NCBI RefSeq assembly: GCF_900142515.1
Contig: NZ_FRBC01000011.1
Span: forward strand, 1 to 64,000
Source of the DNA: Pseudoselenomonas ruminantium
GTDB lineage: Bacteria > Bacillota > Negativicutes > Selenomonadales > Selenomonadaceae
Reading direction: 5' to 3'
Length of the DNA stretch: 64,000 nucleotides
Shown piece after piece: positions 42,796 to 53,219 of the stretch; positions within the stretch are counted from its first letter, which is position 1, and each line of letters opens with the position of its first letter. Below the pieces are notes generated by a model. That model was given only the letters and a program-made list of their open reading frames with translations. It ran no database searches and was not told where the DNA came from. Made by a program: the position numbers and the translations under genes.

Positions 42796-43272
42796 TCAAA
42801 AAGCCCCAGAAATATCAATCACCTTCTTAAAGAGCGAACGATCCATTTCATCGATATCACGCCACTGTCCATCAGCATTTTTGGTAAGTATCTGTGCCCC
42901 ATCCTGCTTGAAGGAAACGACTTGTTCACCATACGATTCACCCTGAGAATTTACATTTTTTATCCTGACTTGCCATTTATGAGCTTTTTTATCCACTGTA
43001 ACGGATCCTGCAACAATAAAAACCTTTTCGCCTTCGAAGCTATAGACAAAAACGTCCTGTATCGGTTTAACCGCCTGTCTTACTACTTTTTTTTCCTCTA
43101 TTGGCTGGGGAAGCTTATTTATCTTGGAAGTATCCTCATTCCTGCTAGCTACAGTAGTTTCTGTAATCTGCTGACCTGCCGGAGACACTCCACCATTCAA
43201 GAGCATCACAGCTCCGCCAATGGCCAGTAAGATTCCCATCAGTCCACCAATTACAATTCTTCGTTTATTCAT
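42796..43272 (-). CDS. Membrane-anchored protein of unknown function
   Basis: A 158-residue protein with one N-terminal membrane segment (about residues 6-25), a polar linker and a C-terminal domain of about 90 residues (VFVYSFEGEKVFIVAGSVTV, KWQVRIKNVNSQGES, GQWRDIDEMDRSLF), probably outside the cytoplasmic membrane. I do not recognise the family. ATG 43272 has GGAGG 6 bases upstream. A TATAAT at 43309-43304 with TTGCCC 18 bases away gives a promoter embedded in the terminator of the gene before it. Confidence 0.7.
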   Translation of the reverse strand: MNKRRIVIGGLMGILLAIGGAVMLLNGGVSPAGQQITETTVASRNEDTSKINKLPQPIEEKKVVRQAVKPIQDVFVYSFEGEKVFIVAGSVTVDKKAHKWQVRIKNVNSQGESYGEQVVSFKQDGAQILTKNADGQWRDIDEMDRSLFKKVIDISGAF

Positions 43273-43313
43273 GTTGCACCTCCGCATGAATGTTTACGGA
43301 ACAATTATACAAG

Positions 43314-43340
43314 AAAGACCTTGCCTGGGGCAAGGTCTTT
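43314..43340 (-). terminator. Terminator of the STAS/RsbW-like unit, with an embedded promoter
   Basis: AAAGACCTTGCC (43314-43325) pairs perfectly with GGCAAGGTCTTT (43329-43340), a 3-base loop, followed on the minus strand by CTTGTATAATTG, which contains the -10 box of the next gene. Confidence 0.75.
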
Positions 43341-43343
43341 CTC

Positions 43344-43973
43344 TCAGCAGCTTGAAGGAAAATTTTTTCGGATTATCATCTCAATGTTATTTCCCTTTAC
43401 ATACACACGAATATCATCGGCGATATTGGCTACAATCGATTTTTCCAATTCATCCAAAGCAGCTTCTATATCCGCATCTTCCCCATCAGCAGCCTGTCCC
43501 AAATCTTCACGGTATTTATCCAGAGTCCACATATAGCCATCTATAGCCAACGTCACTCCTCCGAGGCTCATAATCTCAGGATTCCCTGCCAACACCTGAC
43601 TATCATTTTCCATACTATAGATACTATCTTCAATAAAATCCTGAATCTTCCCCATAATACCTACAGATGCCTCATTCCGCTGCCTGGATGATGTTGCAAT
43701 CAACTCCTGCTTCTTTTGATAATTCATAGGCGACGTCGCTAGCAAATGCAAAATACAGTTACAATCATCCTGACTTTCCATCCAGAACTTAGCTACAAAC
43801 TCTTCAACAACAGCCCGTACCATGCTCATGGTTTCCTCAGCCAACAGACGAGTGCGCCGGACACTGCGCTCATCAAATCCCATTTCCCGGCTGAAATATT
43901 CTACCTCATCCAAGGCCGTTTCCATGCCTTTTCCATTGCTGTTGATCATGATTTTTGTCGTTTCCATACCCAT
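43344..43973 (-). CDS. RsbW-like (degenerate HATPase-type) partner of a STAS protein, tentative
   Basis: The 209-residue soluble protein resembles the N-terminal part of serine-kinase/anti-sigma ATPases (ALDEVEYFSREMGFDERSVR followed by RTRLLAEETMSMV, where the N-box Glu is present but the Asn is not). I cannot find the glycine-rich ATP-lid motifs, so ATP binding is doubtful. The pairing with a STAS gene 27 bases upstream supports a partner-switching role. ATG 43973 is 4 bases after AGGGGA; ATG 43967 is an alternative. Confidence 0.55.
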   Translation of the reverse strand: MGMETTKIMINSNGKGMETALDEVEYFSREMGFDERSVRRTRLLAEETMSMVRAVVEEFVAKFWMESQDDCNCILHLLATSPMNYQKKQELIATSSRQRNEASVGIMGKIQDFIEDSIYSMENDSQVLAGNPEIMSLGGVTLAIDGYMWTLDKYREDLGQAADGEDADIEAALDELEKSIVANIADDIRVYVKGNNIEMIIRKNFPSSC

Positions 43974-44000
43974 TCAATCCCCTATTGTCATTTTTCGACA

Positions 44001-44300
44001 TCATTCTTCAATGGTCAGGAAATCAATAAAGCCCGTCATCTCCAAGACATCCTTAACATCCGGACTAACATGAATCAGTTTCATCATACCTTGTTTTTTC
44101 ATTCGCTTCTGCGCCAATAACAAAACGCGCAACCCAGCAGAAGCCACATATACCAATTCAGTAAAATCAAAAGTCAGCTCTGTAATGCCCCCCAGCTCAT
44201 TTTGCACGACCTTATCTAAATCTGGCGCAGAAACAGCATCCAATCGTCCCGTTAAGGCCAACGTCAGAGATGCACCATTTTGCTCTTTTTTAATTTCCAT
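44001..44300 (-). CDS. STAS domain protein (anti-sigma factor antagonist type)
   Basis: A 99-residue single STAS domain: LTLALTGRLDAVSAPDLDK, LTFDFTELVYVASAGLRVLL. The conserved Ser54-Ala-Gly-Leu is at the usual phospho-acceptor site. Such proteins bind an anti-sigma kinase when unphosphorylated. AAGGAG lies 9 bases before the ATG. Only the RsbW-like gene follows; no sigma factor or phosphatase gene is close by. Confidence 0.88.
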   Translation of the reverse strand: MEIKKEQNGASLTLALTGRLDAVSAPDLDKVVQNELGGITELTFDFTELVYVASAGLRVLLLAQKRMKKQGMMKLIHVSPDVKDVLEMTGFIDFLTIEE

Positions 44301-44657
44301 AATAAATTACTCCTTCCAAGTTACAAATACTACCTTATCAGTAAAATTCGCTCTATGAAGGAAATTTCCTGCTGCCATCTCATATACTTCCATAATGCAA
44401 GCATGTTTTTTCCTTCAGTAGCATCCAGATCTTCTCTTGCCAAGGAACCACAGGGCCTGCCCTCATCGGCAAAAATAAGCGCCCATTCTGCCAAAACTGT
44501 TCAAAGCCCCCTTTGCTGACAGACAATCCATCGAACTGTCAGCTAAATAATTCGTTAGCGCAATAGAAAAATCCTTTTTTCATGTTAACAACTATGGCAC
44601 TATAAGTTTTTTTTTGCTATCATAGGTAAGTACTAATTTTTTATCGAGGTGTTTTTT
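44301..44657. other. 357-base intergenic region with no supported gene
   Basis: This region separates the divergent STAS and acyltransferase genes and must hold both promoters; none stands out clearly. The minus strand has a 48-codon open stretch (TTG 44526 to stop at 44380) encoding GGFEQFWQNGRLFLPMRAGP, which looks protein-like but has no ribosome site. It could be a gene remnant. Confidence 0.4.
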
Positions 44658-45803
44658 ATGCAAACAGCCACCACGCCCCGCAAGCCAAGACTTGCTGCTA
44701 TCGAATACATCCGTGGCATTTCCATGATGGGGGTTATCGGCATCCATATCGGTTCTCAATATATTATGAATCCTGCCGCTAATATCCATTTGGTAGCTCT
44801 CTTTGAAACATTTACCCGTTTCAGTGTTCCGATTTTCTTTTTCATCTCCGCCTTCGGACTGTTTTACAATCTGGATCTCCATGCACCTTTTGATTTTGGG
44901 AAATTTACCCAGAGACGATTAAAAACCGTGTTGATTCCTTATCTAGCCTGGTCCCTGCTCTATCTGTTCCATGACGGCCTTCTCTACGGTGTAGGCTTCC
45001 CTGACCCTATGCACTTGCTGTCCATACTATTCTTTGGTAATGCTAAATATCAACTCTACTTTATGGTAATCCTTCTGTGGTTCTACTTGCTGATGCCCTT
45101 GTGGATCAAGCTGGTCCGCCATTTGACCATACCTCGTCTCTGCATGATGCTGGCTCTGCAGATTGCTTTTGACTACTGGTCCAGCTTCAGCACCTCGTTT
45201 AATCTTTATGTATACAGTTTACCAGATGATGATATCTTAAAACCGTTCCTCATGTATCGCCTTAATTATTGGGTATTGCATTACTTCTTTATTTTTCTGC
45301 TGGGCGGATATCTCGCCAGCCACACGGCCCAATTTATGGATTTTATGAAAAAGCACCTCCACGGATTGACCGCCTGCTTTTTCTTCACGTTGGGTGGTTT
45401 GATGACTTACTACTATGAGAAGATCTTTCTGAGCGGTTACACCGCATTGGAAGCGATCAACACCGCTCATCAGCTCTGCCCATGGGGAATTTTATATACG
45501 GTAGCCGCCAGCTTCTTCTTCTTTGCCATTTTTACGTACCAAAAGTACCCTGCCGTCCTCAGTCCGTTGTTACACCTTCTAGGTAAGCACTCATATTTCG
45601 CCTACCTATCACATCCCCTTTTCATCACCTACATCGGCCTGTGGCTGCAAAACACGGGGCATCTTATAACCGCCCCAGTGGCAATCAGCTTTTATGCCGC
45701 CACACTCATATTCTCTATTGCAGCAGCTGTTATCTGCCGAAAGATAGGTGAACACATCCCCATCCTTAACAAAATAACCATTGGCGTCTACCCGTCAAAA
45801 TAA
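44658..45803 (+). CDS. Acyltransferase 3 family membrane protein (OafA/YrhL-like)
   Basis: The 381-residue protein has about ten membrane segments and the start AAIEYIRGISMMGVIGIHIG, where the conserved Arg and His of acyltransferase-3 proteins lie. FFFISAFGLFYN and LGKHSYFAYLSHPLF are also family features. Such proteins O-acetylate surface or secreted glycans. The acceptor is unknown, and no polysaccharide cluster adjoins it. ATG 44658 follows GAGG with 8 bases. Confidence 0.85.
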   Translation: MQTATTPRKPRLAAIEYIRGISMMGVIGIHIGSQYIMNPAANIHLVALFETFTRFSVPIFFFISAFGLFYNLDLHAPFDFGKFTQRRLKTVLIPYLAWSLLYLFHDGLLYGVGFPDPMHLLSILFFGNAKYQLYFMVILLWFYLLMPLWIKLVRHLTIPRLCMMLALQIAFDYWSSFSTSFNLYVYSLPDDDILKPFLMYRLNYWVLHYFFIFLLGGYLASHTAQFMDFMKKHLHGLTACFFFTLGGLMTYYYEKIFLSGYTALEAINTAHQLCPWGILYTVAASFFFFAIFTYQKYPAVLSPLLHLLGKHSYFAYLSHPLFITYIGLWLQNTGHLITAPVAISFYAATLIFSIAAAVICRKIGEHIPILNKITIGVYPSK

Positions 45804-45814
45804 TATCAATCCCA

Positions 45815-45862
45815 AAAGAAGCTGTGGACGAAATGCGAAAGCATTTCATCCACAGCTTCTTT
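45815..45862. terminator. Long bidirectional terminator
   Basis: A 22-bp stem with one mismatch (arm starting AAAGAAGCTGTGGA) around a GAAA loop separates the acyltransferase gene from the end of the pyr operon. Confidence 0.9.
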
Positions 45863-45875
45863 CATGTATGAAAAG

Positions 45876-46460
45876 TTATACCTTTGCCTTTCCTGTACTC
45901 CCACGTTTTGTCATGGGAATCCCCTGTTTGCACAGCGGGCATTCTTCAGGCTTGTAGGTTTCCACATCCATGTGCAGCAAAGCCGTGCAGGGAACATCGC
46001 CGAAGCTGGCCTTGCCGCCACTGCGGTCAACGAGCATGCTGACCGCTACGGGAATGCCGCCGTGAGCCTTGACCACTTCGATGACTTCCTTGATGGAGCC
46101 GCCCGTAGTCACGATGTCTTCCACAATCAGGCAACGCTCCCCTTCATGGAGGCTGAAGCCACGGCGGAAGGTCATCTTGCCATCTACGCGTTCGGTGAAG
46201 ATAGCCCGGGTGCCCAGTGCCTTGCCCGTTTCATGGGCCAGCAGGATACCACCGGTCATAGGACCGACGACTGTCTCGATATTCGCATCCTTGAATTTCT
46301 CGGCCATGGCCTGGCAGAGTTTTTCTGTGTATTTCGGCTGCTGAAGCACATTGAACTTTTCCACATAATGGGGGCTGTGCAGGCCGGAGGTCAGAAGGAA
46401 ATGACCATCCATGATTGCACCCGTTTCAATCAGTAATTCTTTTACTTCCTGTTCCGTCAT
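45876..46460 (-). CDS. pyrE: Orotate phosphoribosyltransferase
   Basis: PyrE joins orotate to PRPP, giving OMP. The 194-residue protein has the PRPP loop CLIVEDIVTTGGSIKE and the PMTGGILLAHETG segment. A CPLCKQG pair of cysteines near the C-terminus recalls a small metal site seen in some PyrE proteins. Its ATG comes 2 bases after the pyrF stop. It is the last gene of the pyr operon. Confidence 0.96.
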   Translation of the reverse strand: MTEQEVKELLIETGAIMDGHFLLTSGLHSPHYVEKFNVLQQPKYTEKLCQAMAEKFKDANIETVVGPMTGGILLAHETGKALGTRAIFTERVDGKMTFRRGFSLHEGERCLIVEDIVTTGGSIKEVIEVVKAHGGIPVAVSMLVDRSGGKASFGDVPCTALLHMDVETYKPEECPLCKQGIPMTKRGSTGKAKV

Positions 46461-46462
46461 CT

Positions 46463-47179
46463 TTATTTTACTTTCTCCATTTCTTCAATAATCTTCAAAG
46501 CGGCAGCCTTCGGATCAGCCGAGGCATAGATAGGACGGCCAATCACCAGATGGGTGGACCCATCTTTGAGGGCACTTGCCGGTGTCGCGATACGGCTTTG
46601 ATCGTTGACATCACTGCCCGCAGGCCGGATTCCCGGCGTGACAATCAGAAAATCATCGCCACAGGCTTCCCTTATAAGGGCAGCTTCCTGCGCAGAAGCC
46701 ACTACACCATCCAAGCCGGCTTTCTTGGCCAGCTTGGCATAGCGCACAACAGCTCCCTTGATCTGCATGGCCTGTCCGAGGCCTTCCCAATCTTCCTGAT
46801 TGATGCTGGTCAGCACTGTAACCGCAATGAGTTTTGGACACGCAATCCCCAGCTTCTCAGCTTCCACATGCATCCTGTCCACGGTGGTCTTCATCATGGT
46901 ATAGCCGCCGCTGGCATGCACATTGAGCATGGTCGCTCCCAGCCGCATCAGCGAGCAGATACCGCCCGCCGCCGTATTGGGTATATCGTGAAGTTTGAGA
47001 TCAAGGAAAACATCTTTTCCCTGCTCTTTGAGCCAGGTTACCACCTGAGCGCCCACACTGTAAAAGAGCTCCATGCCGACCTTATAATAGGACACACTGT
47101 CTCCTAATGATGTTACCAGCCGCTTCACATCTTCCATCATGTGGAAATCAAGAGCTGCTATCAAGCGTTCATCTGCCAT
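46463..47179 (-). CDS. pyrF: Orotidine 5'-phosphate decarboxylase
   Basis: PyrF makes UMP from OMP. The 238-residue TIM-barrel protein has IAALDFHMMEDV at the start, the catalytic FLDLKLHDIPNTA (Asp-x-Lys-x-x-Asp) and the phosphate-binding VTPGIRP and HLVIGRPIY. AGGAGG lies 8 bases before the ATG. Confidence 0.97.
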   Translation of the reverse strand: MADERLIAALDFHMMEDVKRLVTSLGDSVSYYKVGMELFYSVGAQVVTWLKEQGKDVFLDLKLHDIPNTAAGGICSLMRLGATMLNVHASGGYTMMKTTVDRMHVEAEKLGIACPKLIAVTVLTSINQEDWEGLGQAMQIKGAVVRYAKLAKKAGLDGVVASAQEAALIREACGDDFLIVTPGIRPAGSDVNDQSRIATPASALKDGSTHLVIGRPIYASADPKAAALKIIEEMEKVK

Positions 47180-47215
47180 AACCTGGGCCTCCTGTATCTA
47201 CTGTAAAAATCTGAA

Positions 47216-48145
47216 TTAAAGTGCTGCACCGATAATATCCCGGACTGACTCGATATGCTGCTGGGCCAGATAATCGTTGATGCCATCGCAGATTTTCATG
47301 GTTACAGCGGGATCACTGAAGTTAGCCGTACCTACCGCCACTGCGCTGGCTCCCGCCAGCAGGAACTCAATGGCATCCTCGGCGGAGCTGATGCCCCCCA
47401 TGCCAATAAGCGGAACCTTGACGGCTTTTGCCACCTGATAGACCATGCGCAAGGCCACGGGCTTCACACAGGGGCCGGACAGGCCGCCGGTGATGTTGCC
47501 GAGTGTCGGCTTTTTCGTGCGGATATTGATTTCCATGCCCAGCAGAGTGTTAATGAGCGAAATCATATCAGCTCCTGCGGCCTCTACGGCTTTGGCCATG
47601 GTGACAATGTCCGTGACGTTAGGCGAAAGCTTCAGGATAACCGGCTTCTTCGTATGAGCCTTGGCCTCCTTGACCACCGCAGCCGCAGCCTTAGGGTCGG
47701 TACCGAAGACAATGCCCCCCTCCTTGACGTTGGGACAGGAGACATTGAGTTCGATGGCCGCCACCTCCGGCACATCCAGCATTTCAGCCAGAACACCGTA
47801 TTCTTCCGCAGTGCTGCCCGAGATATTCACGATTACATTCATATTGTATTTCGCGAGGCGGGGCAAAGTTTCCTGCAAGAAAACCTCCACGCCGGGATTT
47901 TCCAGACCGATGCAGTTGAGCATGCCGCCAGGCGTTTCCGTGATGCGGATGCCTTCGTTGCCCCGGCGGGGCTTCAGGGTGGTGCCTTTGACCATGACAC
48001 CGCCAAGTCTTGACAAGTCAACGAATTCGGCAAATTCCTCGCCAAAGCCGAAGGTGCCCGACGCCGTCAGTACCGGTGTATTCATGGGAATACCGGCAAT
48101 ACTCGTAAACAGACGCTTGTCCTGCATATTTATGTTCCTGCTCAT
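47216..48145 (-). CDS. pyrD: Dihydroorotate dehydrogenase B (NAD+), catalytic subunit
   Basis: This 309-residue class 1B enzyme oxidises dihydroorotate, passing electrons through PyrK to NAD+. It shows NVSCPNVKEGG with the catalytic Cys and the FMN-site segment PLIGMGGISSAEDAIEFL. ATG 48145 overlaps the pyrK stop (ATGA); ATG 48127 with AGGA 8 bases upstream is an alternative start. Confidence 0.96.
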   Translation of the reverse strand: MSRNINMQDKRLFTSIAGIPMNTPVLTASGTFGFGEEFAEFVDLSRLGGVMVKGTTLKPRRGNEGIRITETPGGMLNCIGLENPGVEVFLQETLPRLAKYNMNVIVNISGSTAEEYGVLAEMLDVPEVAAIELNVSCPNVKEGGIVFGTDPKAAAAVVKEAKAHTKKPVILKLSPNVTDIVTMAKAVEAAGADMISLINTLLGMEINIRTKKPTLGNITGGLSGPCVKPVALRMVYQVAKAVKVPLIGMGGISSAEDAIEFLLAGASAVAVGTANFSDPAVTMKICDGINDYLAQQHIESVRDIIGAAL

Positions 48146-48909
48146 GACAGGTCAAACACCTCCTGGGCATAGAATACCGGGCCATCCTTGCAGACCTTCT
48201 TGCGCTTCCCATCCGTGGTATCGATGGAACAGGACAGGCAGGCCCCGAGGCCGCAGCCCATGCGCTTTTCCAAGGAAACCTGGCAGGGAATTCCCTGCTT
48301 ATGGGCAATCTTGGCGATGCCCTGCATCATGATTTCCGGGCCGCAGGCCACAACGAGGTCATACCCCCCCTTGGCCAGGATTTCCGGCAAAGCCATGGTG
48401 GTAAAGCCCTTCTGGCCATAGGAACCGTCATCGGTAGTGCAGAAGACATCCTGCACCAGAGGAGAATAAAGCTCCTCCCAGAAAAGTTCCTGCTTACAGC
48501 GGCCGCCCATCAGGATATCGGCCTTGCCCCCCATAGCGGAGGCGTAGAACAACAGCGGGGAAAGGCCCATGCCGCCGCCCACCAGCAAGGGGCGTTTGGC
48601 CGTCATGGCAAAGCCATGGCCCAAGGGTCCCAATACGTTGATGACCGTCCCGGCCTTGACCTTTGCCAAGGCCGCTGTGCCCTTCCCCACCGTCCGGTAG
48701 ATAAAGGCCACGGTGCCTGTCTGCAGATTGCGGGCGGCGATGCCCACTGGACGGCGCAGGGTAAAGGCGCCGTCGGGAATCTGCAGCTGCACGAACTGCC
48801 CCGGCTCTGCCTCCCGGGCAATTTTGGGGGCTTCTACCTCCAGGTAGTACACCCCGCTCACCAATTCCCGGTTCAAGATAACCTCGGCATCCACCAAAGC
48901 CTTAGGCAA
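48142..48909 (-). CDS. pyrK: Dihydroorotate dehydrogenase B, electron transfer subunit
   Basis: PyrK carries FAD and a [2Fe-2S] cluster. It has the FAD motif [10 protein letters not shown], an NAD-domain glycine run ([14 protein letters not shown]), and the cluster Cys set in [13 protein letters not shown] plus a later Cys in KKVCKDGP. The start is taken as TTG 48909, 8 bases after GGAGG; the upstream GTG codons at 48924 and 48918 sit in or on that site. It overlaps carB by 8 bases. Confidence 0.95.
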   Translation of the reverse strand: MPKALVDAEVILNRELVSGVYYLEVEAPKIAREAEPGQFVQLQIPDGAFTLRRPVGIAARNLQTGTVAFIYRTVGKGTAALAKVKAGTVINVLGPLGHGFAMTAKRPLLVGGGMGLSPLLFYASAMGGKADILMGGRCKQELFWEELYSPLVQDVFCTTDDGSYGQKGFTTMALPEILAKGGYDLVVACGPEIMMQGIAKIAHKQGIPCQVSLEKRMGCGLGACLSCSIDTTDGKRKKVCKDGPVFYAQEVFDLS

Positions 48910-51900
48910 GGTCGTCACCTCCACCTACATAATCCTGGATGGCCAGCGAGTACACGAGACGGCGCTCCCGCATGAAGGACAGCACCCGCATCACTTCCCA
49001 GGCAGTATCGAGAGAGGTCAGGCAGGCAATGCCATGCTCTACCGTAGCCCGGCGAATCTTGAAACCATCCTTCAGGGAATGCTTGCCCTGCGTCAAGGTA
49101 TTGATGACCATATGAATCTTGCCGGTCTTGATTTTCTCGATGATGTCGGAGCTGCGCTCATGCACCTTGCCTACTACTTCCACATCGATGCCCATGGACT
49201 TGATGGCCTTTGCCGTACCTTCCGTGGCAGCGATGTTGAAGTCCAGTTCCGAGAAAGCCTTCGCCAGCTGTTTCATCTCTTCTTTGTCCTTATCGGCTAC
49301 CGTGAAGAGGACGCATCCCTTGGTGGGCACGTTGATGCCGGAACCCACAATGGCCTTGTAGAGGGCTCTTGCATAGTGATAGTCAATGCCCATGACCTCG
49401 CCGGTGGATTTCATTTCGGGTCCGAGGGCGATATCCACATCCGTCATCTTGGCGAAGGAGAATACCGGTGCCTTAACGGCCACATAGGGTTTCGGCGGTA
49501 CAAGGCCAGTACGGTCGCTGACTTCCTTGAGGGATGCCCCCAGCGCGATGCGGGTGGCCAGATTGACCATCTTCACATCCGTTACCTTGGACAGGAAGGG
49601 CACCGTACGGCTGGAGCGGGGGTTCACCTCGATAATGAATACTTCATCATTGACTACTACGAACTGGATGTTCAACAGGCCTTTGACATGCAGGGCCACC
49701 GCCAAGCGCTTCGTGTAGTCGATAATCGTGTAGAGCACCTTGGAGGGCAGAGTCTGAGCCGGATACACGGCGATACTGTCGCCAGAGTGGACGCCAGCCC
49801 GCTCCACATGTTCCATGATACCAGGAATCAGTACATCGATACCGTCGGAGATGGCATCAACTTCCACTTCCGTGCCCTGCATGTAGCGGTCCACCAGTAC
49901 CGGGTGGTCCGGGGTAACCTTGACGGCTCGGCTCATGTAGTCACGCAGTTCCGCTTCGTTGTAGACGATTTCCATGGCCCGGCCGCCCAGCACGTAGGAG
50001 GGACGAACCATGACGGGATAGCCGATGCGCTCGGCCCCGCTGATGGCATCTTCGAGATTCGTCACGCTGATGCCCTGCGGACGGGGAATCTGCGTTTGGG
50101 TCAGCACTTCATCGAAGCGCTCACGGTCCTCTGCCCTATCGATATCATCAACAGATGTACCGAAGACCTTGACGCCAGCCTTCTGCAGGGAAACTGCCAG
50201 GTTGATGGCGGTCTGGCCGCCGAACTGGACGATAACCCCTTCGGGCTTTTCCTTGTCGATGATGTTCAGCACATCTTCCGTGGTCAAGGGCTCGAAGTAG
50301 AGTCTGTCGGAAATATCGAAGTCCGTGGATACGGTTTCCGGGTTGTTGTTGATGATGATGGCCTCAATGCCCATTTCCTTCAATGCCCAGACCGAGTGCA
50401 CAGAGCAGTAGTCAAATTCCACGCCCTGACCGATGCGGATGGGGCCGGAACCCAGCACGATGACCTTGCGTTTGTTGGATACAACCACCTCGTCCTGCTG
50501 TCCCTTGAAGGTAGAATAGTAGTACGGCGTAGCTGCTTCAAACTCAGCGGCGCAGGTATCTACCATCTTGTAGCAAGGCAGAACGCCCATGCTCTTGCGG
50601 GTGGTACGGATTTCATCCGCCGTCTTGCCAGTGATTTCCGCAATGGATACATCTGCCAGGCCCACATTCTTGGCCGCCAGCATCAGGCTCGGCGTCAAGG
50701 CATCACTTGCCAGCTGGTTTTCCACCTGAGCGATATTGTTGAGTTTGTTGATGAACCACTTATCCACCTTGGTAATGTTGTGGATTTCATCCACCGTGGC
50801 AATGCCCCGGCGCAGGGCTTCGGCAATCACGAAGATGCGCTCGTCATTGACCCGGGACAGATTCTTCTTCACCCGGGCATCATCCCACTCTGCCATCTTG
50901 GGCATGGAGAGACGGTGCACGCCGATTTCCAGTGAGCGCACAGCCTTGAGGATGGCGCCTTCGAAGTGGCGGTCAATGCTCATGACCTCGCCAGTGGCCT
51001 TCATCTGGGTTCCCAGCGTCTTGTCCGCATAGACGAACTTGTCAAAGGGCCAGCGGGGGAATTTTACCACGCAGTAGTCCAGAGAAGGCTCGAAGCAGGC
51101 CTTGGTCTTCTGGGTAACGGCGTTGGTGATTTCATCCAGCGTGTAACCGATGGCAATCTTGGCGGAAACCTTGGCAATAGGATAACCCGTAGCCTTGGAA
51201 GCCAAGGCCGAAGAGCGGCTCACACGGGGATTTACTTCGATTACATAATAGCGGTTGCTGTTGGGATCCAGCGCATACTGGGCGTTGCAGCCGCCCTCGA
51301 TGCCCAGCTCGCGGATAATACGCAAGGATGCGCTGCGGAGCATCTGATATTCATGATCCGTGAGCGTCTGGGATGGTGCCACGACAATGGAATCACCAGT
51401 ATGCACGCCCACCGGATCGAAGTTTTCCATGTTGCAGACGGTGATGCAGTTGTCATTGCCGTCCCGCATGACTTCGTACTCGATTTCCTTCCAGCCGGCC
51501 ACACTGCGCTCGATGAGCACCTGGCCAATCAGGGAGTAGTTGAGGCCCTTGATGACGATGTCGATGAGTTCCTCTTCGTTCTCGGCAATACCGCCGCCGG
51601 TCCCCCCCATAGTGTAAGCCGGACGCACGATCACCGGATAGCCGATTTCCGTAGCAAATGCCACGGCACTGGGCACATCTTCCACAATGGTACTTTCCGG
51701 AATGGGTTCTCCGAGCTTTTCCATGGTTTCCTTGAAGAGTTCACGATCCTCAGCCTGCTTGATAGCAGACAGTGGCGTTCCCAAAAGCTCTACACCGTAC
51801 TTTTCGAGCACACCGCGCTCAGCCAGCTGTACGGCCAGGTTCAAACCAGCCTGACCACCGAGAGTTGCGAGCAGACCATCCGGTTTTTCCTTCGCAATGA

Positions 51901-52129
51901 TTTCTTCCAAGAATTCCGGCGTCAGCGGCTCAATATACACCCGGTCGGCAATATGCGTATCGGTCATAATAGTTGCCGGATTGGAGTTTACAAGAACAAC
52001 TTCCAAACCTTCTTCTTTGAGTGCCCGGCAAGCCTGGGAACCAGCGTAGTCAAATTCCGCTGCCTGACCGATGATGATGGGTCCCGAGCCAATTACCATT
52101 ACTTTTTTGAGATTTTCCTTTTTTGGCAT
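48902..52129 (-). CDS. carB: Carbamoyl phosphate synthase, large subunit
   Basis: The 1075-residue CarB makes carbamoyl phosphate from bicarbonate, ammonia and ATP. It has two homologous ATP-grasp halves, each starting with the same pattern ([19 protein letters not shown] and [19 protein letters not shown]), and a C-terminal MGS-like allosteric domain ([19 protein letters not shown]). It starts 1 base after carA. Confidence 0.98.
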   Translation of the reverse strand: MPKKENLKKVMVIGSGPIIIGQAAEFDYAGSQACRALKEEGLEVVLVNSNPATIMTDTHIADRVYIEPLTPEFLEEIIAKEKPDGLLATLGGQAGLNLAVQLAERGVLEKYGVELLGTPLSAIKQAEDRELFKETMEKLGEPIPESTIVEDVPSAVAFATEIGYPVIVRPAYTMGGTGGGIAENEEELIDIVIKGLNYSLIGQVLIERSVAGWKEIEYEVMRDGNDNCITVCNMENFDPVGVHTGDSIVVAPSQTLTDHEYQMLRSASLRIIRELGIEGGCNAQYALDPNSNRYYVIEVNPRVSRSSALASKATGYPIAKVSAKIAIGYTLDEITNAVTQKTKACFEPSLDYCVVKFPRWPFDKFVYADKTLGTQMKATGEVMSIDRHFEGAILKAVRSLEIGVHRLSMPKMAEWDDARVKKNLSRVNDERIFVIAEALRRGIATVDEIHNITKVDKWFINKLNNIAQVENQLASDALTPSLMLAAKNVGLADVSIAEITGKTADEIRTTRKSMGVLPCYKMVDTCAAEFEAATPYYYSTFKGQQDEVVVSNKRKVIVLGSGPIRIGQGVEFDYCSVHSVWALKEMGIEAIIINNNPETVSTDFDISDRLYFEPLTTEDVLNIIDKEKPEGVIVQFGGQTAINLAVSLQKAGVKVFGTSVDDIDRAEDRERFDEVLTQTQIPRPQGISVTNLEDAISGAERIGYPVMVRPSYVLGGRAMEIVYNEAELRDYMSRAVKVTPDHPVLVDRYMQGTEVEVDAISDGIDVLIPGIMEHVERAGVHSGDSIAVYPAQTLPSKVLYTIIDYTKRLAVALHVKGLLNIQFVVVNDEVFIIEVNPRSSRTVPFLSKVTDVKMVNLATRIALGASLKEVSDRTGLVPPKPYVAVKAPVFSFAKMTDVDIALGPEMKSTGEVMGIDYHYARALYKAIVGSGINVPTKGCVLFTVADKDKEEMKQLAKAFSELDFNIAATEGTAKAIKSMGIDVEVVGKVHERSSDIIEKIKTGKIHMVINTLTQGKHSLKDGFKIRRATVEHGIACLTSLDTAWEVMRVLSFMRERRLVYSLAIQDYVGGGDDLA

Positions 52130-52130
52130 C

Positions 52131-53201
52131 TTATTCTCCCTTCAACATGGTCCAAAATTCATCGAATAAATAAAGGTTGTCGTCCGGGCCCGGGGAGGCT
52201 TCCGGATGATACTGCACGGAGAACAGGGGCAGTTCCGTGTGACGCATGCCCTCTACCGTGCCATCGTTGACATTGATATGCGTGACTTCCAGCGGCAGAT
52301 CCTTCAAGGACTCCTCCTCCACCGCATAGCCGTGGTTCTGGGAAGAAATCTGCACCTTGCCCGTGCGCAGGTCTTTGACGGGCTGATTGGAGCCGCGATG
52401 GCCGAACTTCAGCTTGTAGGTCTTAGCCCCCAAAGCTCTGGCCAGCAGCTGATGCCCCAGGCAGATACCGAAGATGGGTTTCTTGCCGATCAGCTTCTGG
52501 ATTTCCGCCACGATTTCCGGCACATCGGCAGGATCACCAGGACCGTTGGAAAGGAAAATGCCATCAGGATTCATGGCCAGAATATCTTCTGCCTTCGTGT
52601 CTGCCGGCACTACCTGCAGCTTGCAGCCGATGTCATGGAGGGAAGTCAGGATGTTCTGCTTCACGCCGAAGTCCATGGCCACCACCAGCGGCGCATCTTC
52701 TTTTTCTGCCTCTATAGTATAAGCTTCCGGTGTGGTCACTTCCATAACCACTTCCTTCTTGATAGGCACAGCCATGAGCTTGTCGATTTCTTCCTGGCTG
52801 GCATCCTCGGGTACGATAATCCCCTTCATGGTACCGGCGTTGCGGATCTTGCGCGTTACGGCCCGGGTATCCACATCATAAAGGCAGGGAATATCCTGTT
52901 TGGTCAGGAACTCCGCCAGACTCTCTTCATAATGCCAGTTGCTGCCCAGCTCGCAAAGCTCACCGATTACGAAACCACCCACGAAAGCCTTGCGGGACTG
53001 CATGAAAATCTCCGCAATGCCGTAGTTGCCTACCATGGGATAGGTCAGCGTCAGAATCTGGCGGCAATAGCTGGGGTCCGTCAGGCTTTCCTGATACCCC
53101 GTCATGCTGGTGTTGAACACCACTTCGCCGGTGGCCCGGCTGTCATTCAATAACTGCCCCGTAAAAACGCTGCCGTCTTCGAGGATTAATTTACCCTTCA
53201 T
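52131..53201 (-). CDS. carA: Carbamoyl phosphate synthase, small (glutaminase) subunit
   Basis: CarA releases ammonia from glutamine for CarB. The 356-residue protein has the N-terminal CPSase domain ([14 protein letters not shown]) and a class I amidotransferase domain with the nucleophile in [11 protein letters not shown] and the His/Glu in [16 protein letters not shown] lies 5 bases before the ATG. Confidence 0.98.
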   Translation of the reverse strand: MKGKLILEDGSVFTGQLLNDSRATGEVVFNTSMTGYQESLTDPSYCRQILTLTYPMVGNYGIAEIFMQSRKAFVGGFVIGELCELGSNWHYEESLAEFLTKQDIPCLYDVDTRAVTRKIRNAGTMKGIIVPEDASQEEIDKLMAVPIKKEVVMEVTTPEAYTIEAEKEDAPLVVAMDFGVKQNILTSLHDIGCKLQVVPADTKAEDILAMNPDGIFLSNGPGDPADVPEIVAEIQKLIGKKPIFGICLGHQLLARALGAKTYKLKFGHRGSNQPVKDLRTGKVQISSQNHGYAVEEESLKDLPLEVTHINVNDGTVEGMRHTELPLFSVQYHPEASPGPDDNLYLFDEFWTMLKGE

Positions 53202-53219
53202 GAAAACACCTCATATCTG

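Noticed and set aside
49034-50935. A 633-codon plus-strand frame opposite carB, and similar long frames opposite pcrA, the pyrophosphatase and pyrC
   Set aside because: All mirror conserved genes on the minus strand and show no recognisable domains.
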